Below, in pieces: positions 39,177-50,100 of a stretch of DNA of 50,929 nucleotides (its first letter is position 1; each line of letters begins with the position of its first letter). The notes below the pieces were generated by a model. It did no database searches and was not told the DNA's origin. It saw nothing but the letters and a program-made list of their open reading frames with translations. The stretch spans positions 1 to 50,929 of IMG/VR virus record IMGVR_UViG_3300044655_001044, one strand, 5' to 3'. The translations under genes and the position numbers were made by a program. Origin of the DNA: a virus.

Positions 39177-39926
39177 ATGGACGAATATAAAATAGACCCA
39201 ACAATTGCATACGACGTAGTAGAACTACCAAGTAGAGGTATACATTACCCAAGTAAAAAGAAATCAGTAAGAGTTGCTTATTTAACTGCTGCAGATGAAA
39301 ATATTCTTTCTGCTCCAAACTTAATTGCGAATAACGGTGTTATCAATGAACTTTTAAGAAGAAAGGTTTTGGATAAAGATTTACAAGTAGATGATATTGT
39401 GGATGAAGATAGACAAGCCATTCTTATATTTTTAAGAAATACAGGTTTTGGTTCAATATATAACTTAACCACAACTGACTCAAAGACACAAGAACAATTT
39501 ACGGTTGAAATTGATTTATCTGAATTAAAGATGAAGGATTTTAACTTGAAAGAAGATAGTAATGGTGAATATCAATATTACATGGAAAAGAGTAAAATAG
39601 ATATCACCTTCAAGTTTTTAACTCAAAAACAAGAAAAGGAAATTGAAGATATAAAGGAAAGTTGGAATGGTAATGGGGTGGCTCCAATTGTTACAAAACA
39701 ACTTGAATTTATGATTAAAACGGTTGCAGGTAACAAAGACCAAATGAACATTAGGAACTTTGTTGAGAATATGCCGATTAAAGATTCACAAGAATTTAGA
39801 AAATTTATCAAAGATAATAAACCAGGGTTAGATTTAACCCAAACAGTAACCACCCCATCAGGAGATATAGTCCAAATTGACATTGGATTTGGGGTTGAGT
39901 TTTTTCGACCTTTCTACGGAATATAA
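39177..39926 (+). CDS. Baseplate hub assembly chaperone, gp26-like
   Basis: A 249-residue protein. The order VVELPSRGIHYPSKKKSVRV, YLTAADENILSAPNLIANNG, INELLRRKV, DEDRQAILIFLRNTGFGSIY is that of T4 gp26-type hub chaperones, which are involved in hub assembly rather than the finished tail. The second half (LTQKQEKEIEDIKESW, NIRNFVENMPIKDSQEFRKF) is helical. It is followed by a short frame at 39895 that overlaps its last 32 nt and by the tape measure gene. That is the usual order of tail chaperone then tape measure. Confidence 0.72.
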   Translation: MDEYKIDPTIAYDVVELPSRGIHYPSKKKSVRVAYLTAADENILSAPNLIANNGVINELLRRKVLDKDLQVDDIVDEDRQAILIFLRNTGFGSIYNLTTTDSKTQEQFTVEIDLSELKMKDFNLKEDSNGEYQYYMEKSKIDITFKFLTQKQEKEIEDIKESWNGNGVAPIVTKQLEFMIKTVAGNKDQMNIRNFVENMPIKDSQEFRKFIKDNKPGLDLTQTVTTPSGDIVQIDIGFGVEFFRPFYGI

Positions 39927-40056
39927 AAAAAATCAATTAGACGAGATTTTATACCTCATTAAAAAGGGGTTTACATATGGCGATATCCTATCTATGCCCA
40001 TATATGTTAGAAGATATTATATTAACTTCTTATTAGAGTTAGAAAATCCTAATTAA
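39895..40056 (+). CDS. Small tail assembly chaperone-like frame without an ATG
   Basis: A 53-codon frame in the +1 phase relative to the gp26-like gene. From TTG 39895 it reads (M)SFFDLSTEYKKNQLDEIL, YLIKKGFTYGDILSMPIYVR and RYYINFLLELENPN. GFTYGDILSMPIYVRRYYIN strongly resembles short tail chaperones found between gp26-type and tape measure genes of T4-like phages. There is no in-frame ATG: the frame opens at a TAG near 39870. It is translated either from TTG 39895 or by a +1 shift from the upstream frame near TTT TTT CGA (39900-39908). It ends 3 nt before the late octamer of the tape measure gene. Confidence 0.7.
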   Translation: MSFFDLSTEYKKNQLDEILYLIKKGFTYGDILSMPIYVRRYYINFLLELENPN

Positions 40057-40058
40057 TC

Positions 40059-40066
40059 TATTTATT
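40059..40066 (+). promoter_or_regulatory. Late-type promoter of the tape measure gene
   Basis: TATTTATT occupies most of the 15-nt gap and ends 5 nt before ATG 40072. The same TATTTATTAGTAT sequence precedes the gene at 20834. Confidence 0.62.
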
Positions 40067-40071
40067 AGTAT

Positions 40072-42000
40072 ATGGCACTAACAGATCAACAAGTAAAGGA
40101 TGCGGTAAATAAATATAAAAATGACCCTAAAGGGTTATCAAAATATTTAGATAAAGAAGGGGCATCTCAACCACAAGTATTAACTGCGTTAGCAGGAGTT
40201 TCCGCAACATCTACAGGAAATAGTAAAAATACTTCAAGTGGTTCATCTCAAACTGCGTACGCACAAAAAGCAACTAGTTTTACTGCAGCGTTTAATGTTA
40301 CACAATCTAACACATATGGTGATGAGGTTACCACTCCAGGTGACATATTAAGTGCATTAAGTAAGAACGGTGCAAATTTATTTAAAGATTTAAAAGTTGC
40401 TGGTAATGAAATATTTCAACAACTACAATTAGAAAATCAAGTTAGAACTGAAGTAAACGAAAAAATTGGTATTAGTGGTGAATTATCTCAAGGTTTAAGA
40501 AAAGAAATGATAGATTCGTATCCCGCCGCGATTAGAATGGGATATGGTATTGCACAAGTAACTGAATTGGTAACCAACATGATGGAGTCATCAGGTAGAT
40601 TTAATTTAATTTCTTCAGAAACATTAACAAAAAGTTTTGATTCGGCAAGGGCATTTGTGGGTAGTTTAGGTGATATGGGTAAGTCGTTTACCGAATTTGA
40701 AAAGGTTGGAATTGGTGCTGGTAATGCTATTGATTCAATTAATCAGGCTGGTAAGAATTCATTATCGTTAGGACTTGTAGCTAAAAAAACAATTACGGAT
40801 ATTAGAGAAAATATTGAGAAGTTAAATAAATACGGATTTAAAGAGGGTATTGAAGGTTTAGCAACTATGTCAAGAAGGGCAAAAGAATTTAGAATGGATA
40901 TTGGTGATGCCTTCATCATTGCAGATAAAGTAATGGACCCTGAAAAGGCAATAGCATTAACCGCTAATTTACAAGTTTTAGGTGGTGCAATTGGCGATTT
41001 TAATGACCCTCTTAAGTTGATGTACATGGCCACTAACAATGTTGAGGGATTACAAGATGCAATTATAAAGGCTTCAGGTTCATTGGCAACATATAATGAC
41101 AAACAAGGTAGATTTGAAATTACAGGTATTAATATTAGAAGAGCGAAGGCGATGGCGGATGAATTAGGTATTTCATATGAAAGTTTAACTAGAGGTGCCG
41201 TTGCGTCACAAGAAAGATTAGCAGCATCAAATGATTTAATGGCTAAAGGTTTTAGTATCAAAGAAGAAGATAAAGAATTTATTACCAATTTATCTAAAAT
41301 GGATAATGGTAAAATGGTAATTGAAATACCTAAAACATTATCACAAGATTTTGAAGGTAAAAGTAAAATAGCGCTATCTGATTTGACACAAAAACAAATT
41401 GAAGTATTACAAGATAATAGAAAAGCATTTGAAGCCATGAGTCCAGCAGACATAGCTAGAGACCAAGTCACATCAGTTAAAAACATAGAAAGAGATTTGG
41501 CATCAATGTGGGCATTACAAAAAATAGAGGCTGTAAGTATGGGGGCAGGAAAAAAAGGTTTAAATTTAAATGAACTTGGTGCTGATGCGATGAGAAATGT
41601 ATCAAATTATACTGATACTTTTTTAAAAGAAAAAAGGGGACCATTTAATGATAATAATAAAGAAAGAATAGCGGCGGCCGTCGAAGATTTTAAAAACTTA
41701 CCACAAGTTCAGGAACAAATAACAAAATTAAATGTTTTAACTGAAATATATGGAGCACAAAATGCAACGGTTAAAAAAATAACAGAATCACTTAATAAAG
41801 AATTTGAAAAAGTGAAAAATGGAGTTAGCGATAATAACACACCGCAAAATTCAACATTAACAGTAAATCATAATTTAATTACTTCATCAATTATGGACGG
41901 TATTAATAAAGAAGTTATGAAAAACCCAACAGCAATAACTGAATGGGGACATAAAAGTGATTATACCACACCAAAATTAGCCGCTAACAATAAAAAATAG
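40072..42000 (+). CDS. Tail tape measure-like protein
   Basis: A 642-residue, largely helical protein that sets tail length or fills the tube. It follows the chaperone genes, where a tape measure is expected. The N-terminal 120 residues are polar, with Ser/Thr/Asn runs. The rest is helical with long stretches such as GDAFIIADKVMDPEKAIALT, NLQVLGGAIGDFNDPLKLMY and RRAKAMADELGISYESLTRG, which are typical of tape measures of large Bacteroidota phages. No transmembrane span is obvious. Its length corresponds to a tail close to that of T4 by the usual 1.5 A per residue rule (T4 gp29 is 590). Confidence 0.75.
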   Translation: MALTDQQVKDAVNKYKNDPKGLSKYLDKEGASQPQVLTALAGVSATSTGNSKNTSSGSSQTAYAQKATSFTAAFNVTQSNTYGDEVTTPGDILSALSKNGANLFKDLKVAGNEIFQQLQLENQVRTEVNEKIGISGELSQGLRKEMIDSYPAAIRMGYGIAQVTELVTNMMESSGRFNLISSETLTKSFDSARAFVGSLGDMGKSFTEFEKVGIGAGNAIDSINQAGKNSLSLGLVAKKTITDIRENIEKLNKYGFKEGIEGLATMSRRAKEFRMDIGDAFIIADKVMDPEKAIALTANLQVLGGAIGDFNDPLKLMYMATNNVEGLQDAIIKASGSLATYNDKQGRFEITGINIRRAKAMADELGISYESLTRGAVASQERLAASNDLMAKGFSIKEEDKEFITNLSKMDNGKMVIEIPKTLSQDFEGKSKIALSDLTQKQIEVLQDNRKAFEAMSPADIARDQVTSVKNIERDLASMWALQKIEAVSMGAGKKGLNLNELGADAMRNVSNYTDTFLKEKRGPFNDNNKERIAAAVEDFKNLPQVQEQITKLNVLTEIYGAQNATVKKITESLNKEFEKVKNGVSDNNTPQNSTLTVNHNLITSSIMDGINKEVMKNPTAITEWGHKSDYTTPKLAANNKK

Positions 42001-42009
42001 TATTAAACC

Positions 42010-42017
42010 TATTTATA
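42010..42017 (+). promoter_or_regulatory. Late-type promoter
   Basis: TATTTATA, followed by ATAAAATAAAAA, ends 12 nt before ATG 42030, in the 29-nt gap after the tape measure gene. Confidence 0.58.
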
Positions 42018-42029
42018 ATAAAATAAAAA

Positions 42030-45000
42030 ATGCCGAGTTATTTAGATTTTAACACAACAAAACAGTTTAGAAACCATATATTAGGTAAGACCTTACAACA
42101 ACCTAATGGACCCCAAACGTTTACAAACAGTTCATATATTGAACAAAATCTAAGTGACATTCCTAATTTATTACAAGGTCAGGTAGATACCAACAGAGGT
42201 AGTGATTTAAGAATACCAAAAAACTCAAACATATATAAACCTGACGAATATTTTATTGGTGAAGTTATTAACACATTACCTCGTTCAGTTAATTTAAAGT
42301 TATACCCAAGTTTTGTTCAAACAGATTTAAGTTTATTCGGTATCATTAGTAATTCAAATTATGAAACTGAATCTGAATTAGTTAAGTTTTCAACTAGTTT
42401 AATTAAAAATGACCCACAAGGACCCGTTTATAGTAGAATAGCTCAAAATGTAGAAAAAAATACATATGGTCGTGTGAGAATATTGGATGCTCTTAATGGT
42501 AACACAGCCACCGCGGTTAACATAATAACAGGTAGAGAACCATTAATTGAATCAAATTACACAATCACGGTTGATAATACATTAAGTATACCAGGTCAAG
42601 CGGTTGATTTTTTAAGAACGGTGTCGGGAGTACAATTACCCTTTAGTCAAATACCGGGTGATTATTTAAGCAATCCAAGAAACCCAATTAATTATAGACC
42701 ACAAGCGTCATCACAATTAGGTGCATTATATCAAGACGTAACAGGCGTATTAGGTTCATTAATCGGAATACAAAGACGACCATTGTTGTCAAGGAAACCA
42801 TCTGACCTTTTGATTGAACATATGGGAAGTGGTCAAAAAAACAGGTTATATGACCTATTACGATATTCCACATATGCACCAAATTATACCACAACAGCAA
42901 GGTCACAAAACACATCTAAAATTTTTAATTTTGTCGATAAAGTTGCACAAGGGGTAAAAAATATTTTAGGTGTTGAGGCACCTACAGGAAAAGCATATAT
43001 TGGAGATGATAGAGGTGAGGATGTAAAATATGAGATGAACGATTTTAATGATAGACCCGTAAAGAGTAACTATTTTTTAACGTTAATGTTTGATAAAGTG
43101 TCAGCTGAATTATTTCACACAAATAAAAATATTACAGAGGGAGGGTCAATCGGCGGTAAGTTATCTTGGATTAGTAAAAACTCCAAAAATAAATTAGGTG
43201 CTAATAACGATAGCTATCAAGCTTCATTATTTACTGGTAGTACATCAATTAATTATAAATTTAGGTCCGATTCAATTTTAGGAATTACACAAGAATTATT
43301 AGATTCAATGCCTTCAGATGGAGGTGCAGCACGTTCACATGTTGCAAATGTTATTGACCAAACAAGTAGAGTTTTCCAAGATGGAGACACAAGAATATCG
43401 AGAGGTTCTGCAGTTAAGTATACGGACAAATTTACAGGAGAAGAAAGTGGAGTTGAATATGCTAGAGTTTGGACGAAAGATAGACCATATATGACAAATT
43501 TTGATACGATGCCATTGGCGACAAATCAAAAAGATATTAACACAAAAAAATACAAACAAACAGGAAGAAAATATAGAAGAGGTAATATAAGACGATTCAA
43601 TTCAAGTGTATTAGACGACACATGGAATTTGAATATGGCACCGATGTCTAATGGTAAAAAATCATTTGATACGTCAACAAATATTGTTGAAAAAAATATA
43701 GGTAATGGTGATTTCTACGCTAAAAAATATATGTTATCAATTGAGAATTTAGCATGGAAAACATCTAATTTAAAAGGATTTCAAGTTAGCGATTTACCAG
43801 CATGTGAAAGAGGTAATAACGGAGGAAGAGTCATGTGGTTTCCACCATATGATTTAAAAATGTCAGAACAAAATAGTGCAAGTTGGGAAAAGAATTCTTT
43901 TATTGGAAGACCCGAACCGATTTACACATATCAAAATACCGAAAGAACCGGACAAGTTTCATTTAAAGTAGTTGTTGACCACCCAAGTATTATGAATTTA
44001 TTGGTTAGAGAACATTTCAAAGGAATGTCAGATGAAGAATCAGATAACTATATAAATGCGTTTTTCGCTGGTGCACAAGATGTTGACTTCTATTCTTTAA
44101 TACAAACATACACCACTTTAGACCAAAACGATAGAGATTTAATCCAACAATATCTTAATGCTGGAATTGAAAAACAGGCAATAACTAATATTAAATTTAC
44201 CAGTGAACCATTACCAGCCGACAATGGAGATACTGATAATAATAAATTTACAAATATAGAGTATAATATAAAAAATTCATTTTATTTTGAAAATGACATA
44301 CCAAGTAAACAAGGAAATTCATTAACAATTTCAGATGGAGATTACGGTTCACAAATCACATCTTATAGTGGAACGTCAGGTACATGTGTCACTAATTTAA
44401 CGACAGCAATGAATAGTTCGTTAAATTCATCAGATAAACTTTTACTAATAGGAAGTACCGGATCAACATCAACTCCAAGTGTTATCACCGAAATAACTGG
44501 TAAAATAACAAGTGGATTCACCGAGTTAGGTGTAAATTTTACCGAATTAAATAAACAATTAGATGATTTAAAAACGGTTTTATCAGGTAAAACTATTGTT
44601 GGAGATGCTGAAATTCAAATTTTAACTACAACATCTGAAGCGGGAGATGAAAATAAAAATTTCTATTTAGGTATAAGAAGAATACATTCATTACTAAAAT
44701 ACATTATTGGTTATATAACTAAAAATAATAACCCACCAAGTTTAGTTTGGTTCGACCAACTTAAACTTGACCCATTTGTAAAGGATGGTTTACGATTTAA
44801 CACTTTACCAATTACAAAAAGTTTTAAAGATTTTGGTTATGATGTGGATGGACAAATAAAATTTAATGTTAGTACATTTGGTGAAAGTTATGTGTTAGAT
44901 AATGCTGGAGGAGAAACAAATGTTGATTGTTCTAAACCATTTACAAATACATTATTAAAGGTATATTCACCAACGGCATTTTATTGTAGAGAGGGTAAAG

Positions 45001-46790
45001 TAAAAATTAAATATACAAAAAGTGCGGGTGAAAAAACAGTACAAAAGATTAACATTCCACCTCTAAAATTAGTAGTTTCAAGGGATACGGTAGACATTAC
45101 AAAAAAGAAACCATCGATAGATGTTATGAAAAGAATTATAATGAAAACATTATCGGAGTGTTTTTATTTTAAAAAATTAGAGGAGGACTCACCGGTAGCA
45201 TTTAAATCTTTAACAGAAAAATTAAAATATTTTCACCCATCTTTTCACTCAACAACACCAGAAGGTTTGAATAGTAGATTAACATTTTTATTACAATGTT
45301 TAAGACCTGGTGATACCATACCAATTAAAGGACTTTCAGATAATAATGATATTGGTGCAAGAAACACAACCTTTGGACCACCACCAATTTGTGTATTGAG
45401 AATTGGTGATTTCTACCATTCAAAAATTATTATTAAAGACATTAATATAACATATGAAGAAGGTGTTTGGGATTTTAATCCTGAAGGTATTGGTGTACAA
45501 CCAATGATTGCTAACGTTCAGTTACAAGTTAATTTTATTGGAGGACAAGGATTAGATAGACCTGTTGAAAAATTACAAAATGCGTTATCGTCTAATTTCT
45601 TTGCAAATACAGAAATGTATGATGAAAGGTCAATACCAACTGATGGTAGAATTGGATATGAGAATAGAGAAAAGTTCACAAAAGAATTTTTACAAACATT
45701 AAATAATATTGACATAGCAAAAACCCCATCAGTTTCGACGGACCCGAATAAAATAGTACAAGGCACATATATTGGTGTTGGTAGTGGTACTAAATTAGTA
45801 TACACAACCTTAATAAATGAATTATATAAATTAGCGGATAACTATACTAAAAAATATAAATCTACATATGAATCAATTTATGAAAAATATGGTCCTAAAG
45901 TAGTTGGATTATTTTTCTCACCAGATTATAGAACAATTAATGAGTTAAATATTAATATTGAAGAAGGTGATGTTATTAATATGTTAGGAGAATATAGTGG
46001 AAATAATAATTTATCTTTTTATTCTAACGCATTTAAAAACACATTAACATATTCAATCACAACATTACCAACTAAAGAACTTATGGATATGTTAGGGTTT
46101 GAAATGGGTGGTGAGGATGTATCAAAAGAGGCGGAAGATATAATTAAACCTATTATTAATAAAATAGTATCTGACATTATTGATGAATTTTCAACATTAA
46201 AATCAATAAAAGAAGTTGAAACATCGAGAAATGAAACTGTATCAATAATAGATAAATTAAACTACATTGCAATATATTCAGGAGACACTAAAATTGTTGA
46301 AACAACATTGGTAAAAACACCTTTAACGGGATTTAATCAATCAGGATTCACATCAAACTACAATGTAGTTATTGATTATTTAAGAAGTTTTGATTTAAAA
46401 ACTACTTCATTATTTAACTCATCAATTGATTTTAACACAGTATATCTTGAATCTGCAACAATTTCAAATGAAGATATTAAATCAATATTACAAGTATTCC
46501 TAATTGGACATAAATCAGATATTGTGGACCCACTTGTTAATCGTTGGATTGGTGATGAATTGTTACAATATACCACACAAAATTTTTATGAAAAATTTGA
46601 TTTATTTGTTAACACAAATAATAAAACAACATTAACAATTGATGTTGCACCTATTAGAAGTAATGAAACACCAATAGAATATGAAACTTCACCATCTAGT
46701 GAGGTTTCAGATTTAACAAAATCAGATGATATATTTAAAATATTCTCATCAAAAAATAACCTTGGAACCACTTTAAATTTTTATAAATAA
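42030..46790 (+). CDS. Very large tail/baseplate structural protein
   Basis: A 1586-residue protein without a catalytic motif that I recognise. Landmarks are GGRVMWFPPYDLKMSEQNSA, RPEPIYTYQNTERTGQVSFK and VVVDHPSIMNLLVREHF (about 600-665), a pattern shared by large structural proteins of many T4-like phages; and FHPSFHSTTPEGLNSRLTFL, GPPPICVLRIGDFYHSKIII, INITYEEGVWDFNPEGIGVQ and NFIGGQGLDRPVEKLQNALS (about 1070-1190), which resemble LysM/spike-binding tail proteins of contractile systems. The last 370 residues are helical and unassigned. Its place between tape measure and gp53 supports a baseplate or tail-tube end role. It overlaps the gp53-like gene by 1 nt. Confidence 0.75.
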   Translation: MPSYLDFNTTKQFRNHILGKTLQQPNGPQTFTNSSYIEQNLSDIPNLLQGQVDTNRGSDLRIPKNSNIYKPDEYFIGEVINTLPRSVNLKLYPSFVQTDLSLFGIISNSNYETESELVKFSTSLIKNDPQGPVYSRIAQNVEKNTYGRVRILDALNGNTATAVNIITGREPLIESNYTITVDNTLSIPGQAVDFLRTVSGVQLPFSQIPGDYLSNPRNPINYRPQASSQLGALYQDVTGVLGSLIGIQRRPLLSRKPSDLLIEHMGSGQKNRLYDLLRYSTYAPNYTTTARSQNTSKIFNFVDKVAQGVKNILGVEAPTGKAYIGDDRGEDVKYEMNDFNDRPVKSNYFLTLMFDKVSAELFHTNKNITEGGSIGGKLSWISKNSKNKLGANNDSYQASLFTGSTSINYKFRSDSILGITQELLDSMPSDGGAARSHVANVIDQTSRVFQDGDTRISRGSAVKYTDKFTGEESGVEYARVWTKDRPYMTNFDTMPLATNQKDINTKKYKQTGRKYRRGNIRRFNSSVLDDTWNLNMAPMSNGKKSFDTSTNIVEKNIGNGDFYAKKYMLSIENLAWKTSNLKGFQVSDLPACERGNNGGRVMWFPPYDLKMSEQNSASWEKNSFIGRPEPIYTYQNTERTGQVSFKVVVDHPSIMNLLVREHFKGMSDEESDNYINAFFAGAQDVDFYSLIQTYTTLDQNDRDLIQQYLNAGIEKQAITNIKFTSEPLPADNGDTDNNKFTNIEYNIKNSFYFENDIPSKQGNSLTISDGDYGSQITSYSGTSGTCVTNLTTAMNSSLNSSDKLLLIGSTGSTSTPSVITEITGKITSGFTELGVNFTELNKQLDDLKTVLSGKTIVGDAEIQILTTTSEAGDENKNFYLGIRRIHSLLKYIIGYITKNNNPPSLVWFDQLKLDPFVKDGLRFNTLPITKSFKDFGYDVDGQIKFNVSTFGESYVLDNAGGETNVDCSKPFTNTLLKVYSPTAFYCREGKVKIKYTKSAGEKTVQKINIPPLKLVVSRDTVDITKKKPSIDVMKRIIMKTLSECFYFKKLEEDSPVAFKSLTEKLKYFHPSFHSTTPEGLNSRLTFLLQCLRPGDTIPIKGLSDNNDIGARNTTFGPPPICVLRIGDFYHSKIIIKDINITYEEGVWDFNPEGIGVQPMIANVQLQVNFIGGQGLDRPVEKLQNALSSNFFANTEMYDERSIPTDGRIGYENREKFTKEFLQTLNNIDIAKTPSVSTDPNKIVQGTYIGVGSGTKLVYTTLINELYKLADNYTKKYKSTYESIYEKYGPKVVGLFFSPDYRTINELNINIEEGDVINMLGEYSGNNNLSFYSNAFKNTLTYSITTLPTKELMDMLGFEMGGEDVSKEAEDIIKPIINKIVSDIIDEFSTLKSIKEVETSRNETVSIIDKLNYIAIYSGDTKIVETTLVKTPLTGFNQSGFTSNYNVVIDYLRSFDLKTTSLFNSSIDFNTVYLESATISNEDIKSILQVFLIGHKSDIVDPLVNRWIGDELLQYTTQNFYEKFDLFVNTNNKTTLTIDVAPIRSNETPIEYETSPSSEVSDLTKSDDIFKIFSSKNNLGTTLNFYK

Positions 46791-47116
46791 TGAGTAGAAA
46801 TTATTACAATAGATACCAAGATTATATTACCGACGGAAAATTTAGAATTGTCCCTGGAATAGAAATACCAATTAAATCAACAGATAAATTTTTCCAATAT
46901 AAAAAAGGAAAACATAGATTAGATATTTTATCACAAGAATATTACAACTCACCAATGTTTGGTTGGTTAATATTATCAGCAAACCCATCCGTGGGTAGTA
47001 TTGAATTTGAAATACCAGATAATTCTTATATAAGGGTACCGTTTCCTTTGGTAACCTCTTTACAAGATTATAAAAACGGCGTAGAATTGTATAACTTATA
47101 TTATGGCGAACAATAA
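46790..47116 (+). CDS. gp53: Baseplate wedge protein, gp53-like
   Basis: A 108-residue protein with the gp53 pattern: NRYQDYITDGKFRIVPGIEI, KFFQYKKGKHRLDILSQEYY, FGWLILSANPSVG, DNSYIRVPFPLVTSLQDYKN. In T4 gp53 completes baseplate wedges and lets them join around the hub. It is shorter than T4 gp53 (196), as in many non-enteric T4-like phages. Start overlaps the large structural gene by 1 nt; end overlaps the next gene by 14 nt, so the three are translationally linked. Confidence 0.8.
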   Translation: MSRNYYNRYQDYITDGKFRIVPGIEIPIKSTDKFFQYKKGKHRLDILSQEYYNSPMFGWLILSANPSVGSIEFEIPDNSYIRVPFPLVTSLQDYKNGVELYNLYYGEQ

Positions 47117-50100
47117 TTTAAATGGTAGTGAAAATATATTAGTTAAGGTTGATGAAAATAACCTAATATATATTGACCCTAATAGTATTGTCAACGGAAA
47201 TACCGTTGAAACTAGAGGTGTAATTCCTGAAAATTTTGTGATGTACGTTAATTTAGAGGCGGACTTAGTACCAAGATCAATATTAACAGCGTCAGGAGGA
47301 CAAAACATAGTTGGTTCGTTGTCTTCAATTGCTAAAGGAACTTTGAATTTCCTTAGAAATCAAAATGGTCAGGATTTTGATACATCATGGACAGATTCAT
47401 TTTTAAATTCAGAAGAAGTAAAAAACAATAAAACAGGAGAGTTTACTGGTGAATTTGAACAATCAGATTCTTCAGGACAATCTTTTGGTATTGATAGTAT
47501 TAACATTGCAATTAAAGGTGCTAATTTTATCCCTCAAATCACAATAAATTTTGTTGATGTTAGAGGTAAAACATTATTTGAATCACCTAAAGATTCACCA
47601 TATAAAGCATTCTTTCATTTACCGTGGCCGATATATTATTTAACGGTTAAGGGTTATTATGGTAAGGCGATAAGATATCGTTTACATATGACAAATTTTA
47701 CATCTAGATATAACGAATCAAATGGAAATTTTGATATAACATGTACGTTTGTCGGTTCAACATATGCATATTTAAATGATATTCCACTATCGGGTATGTT
47801 AAACGCCCCGTATATGTATTACATTGAAAGTGATAGTGAAATAAAATTTAATAATAAAACTGGTATAAACGAGAAAAGAGTTAAAAAATCATCAAAAGGG
47901 TATTCAATACTTAAAACCGTTTACGATGAATATAAGGCCAAAGGATTATTACCAAAAGATTTTCCAGTTAAAACACTTAGGGAAGTTATTGCAATTGCTA
48001 AAAGTTTAGACAAAATTTTAGAAAGAACTATTTTTGACCAAGTTGTTGATTTTAAATTATTTAATGGAGTTAAAGAGTTTGAGAAAAAAATAATTGATTT
48101 TGAAAATTCAATTACAGCATGGTCTAATATTAATTTAACAGATGAAGTTGTTAATTTTACCGACACGGATACAGTTTATTTCAAATTAAAAGGTCAAGCA
48201 AAAGAAAAAAATACATTAGAAAAAATAACAGGAACAGGTACAAATACTTTAGAATACTTAATAATAAATTATCAAAAGGAGTTAAAAGAAATTCAAATCT
48301 TTACCGACGATTTAATAAAAAAGGACAAAAATGGTGTTAAATCAATTAATGTAGATTTCAAAAAAGAAACATTTAATTTAATTACTAATATTAAAAAAAT
48401 CAATCAATATTATAAACCATTTGAATCACAATATGTTATTGCAAAAAATTTAATATTATCTGACATATACGAAATTCAATCATCATTTGTAAAAGAAAGA
48501 GATAAGTTACAAAAAAGTGTAGAAGAAAAAATGAATACCATTATAAAAGACCCAAATAATGGTATAGGTATTGGATTTGACCCTACAATTAGAAATATTT
48601 TTGCGGTTATCTTGGCTAACGCCGATGTTTATATTCGTTTAATGAAAGACGTACACAAGTCAGCTTTTGACGTATCAGCACAAAGAAAGAATATTTTAAA
48701 TGGTTTAGTTGACGAAGCGCCTGGTGGTGATAACATATATCCTTGGCCCGAAATTAAAAAACAAACTGGTTCAGATAAGAGAAAAGTATTGGCATATCCT
48801 GGAGACCCTGACCTACAGAAAAAATTAAGATCAGATAATAAAACACTTTGGCCTGAAATTGATTTTATTGAAAACTATGTCGGAGTATCCACTAAAAGAT
48901 TAGACACATTGGCCGAAAAAGAAGGAGGTGTAGGTAACGTGAGTTTTGTTTTTGAATCTAATGTTGATGAAAAAAATTACACACCAACCTCAAATTTATT
49001 AAATTTATCTTTTAGGTTACCATATAATGATAAATCAATATCAAATATTTTTTATGAGATATATGAGAGGGCAAAAAACGCCACATTATTTGATACATTT
49101 AATAACCCTAAAACATTACAAGATTTAGCTAACATTGAATTTGAAAATATTAGATTTTCATTTAATGAAGATTATGATTTAATTAATTTAATTAAAGGAG
49201 TGTCCACAATAGATATATTAAAAAATTATCTTTTATCATTTTCACCATTGGAAAGGTTCCCATATTATTTAGACAATTTAGATACGGTACAATACATAAA
49301 AGATGTTATAGAAACACCATTTGAAATAAAACAATCTTACGGTAATGAGTTTAAAACGGATAAATCAAGTTCATTTGGTAGTTTAAAAAAATTACTTGAA
49401 GATTATAAAATTGAAGATTATAGAAAAAACATTTATCCATTTAATTCTACCGAGTACTTAAGTTATTTAAATAAAACATCTTTTGATGACAGTTTGAAGT
49501 TCACAAATATATTTCAGATTGATACAAAATCAGGATTTATTTGTACACCATTAGAACCCCAATCATGGGTTAAAAGTGATTACACAACAAATTTATTTAG
49601 TCAAAAATTAGAAATAGGAGATTCAAAAATTAACATACTCAATACCCCTTATTTCCATAAACAATTGAATGATGACTTTTTAATACAAACATCAAATGGA
49701 AAATATATTGGTTCAGCATATTTGTTATTGAACTCATTACCATTCAAAGATTTAGAAGATACGTTAACATTTAGTGGAAATTCGGTTAATATGTCTTCAA
49801 TGTTTAAAGAAGTTGGAGGAACACATTACGTTCCGTATCATTTGATGTTAAAATGGGGGTCATTATATCATAGGTATAAAAGACAAATTTTAGATAACGT
49901 TGATATATTATCAGGAGTAACGACTCCAATTGTAGGAAGTACGTTTTTTGATTTTAATGGTAATCTATTTTATCCAACTAACTCAGAAATTACAAATGTT
50001 GTAACATATAGTGGAAAAACCAATATTGGGTTACACCCATATTATGACAATGTATTTCACAATGTTGTTAATGGGTATAGTTATTTTAATTTTTCAACGG

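Noticed and set aside
40743-41486. Reverse frame of 247 codons opposite the tape measure gene
   Set aside because: Composition is Leu/Ser/Ala/Ile-rich as expected for an antisense shadow; the forward frame has clear tape measure features and its own promoter.
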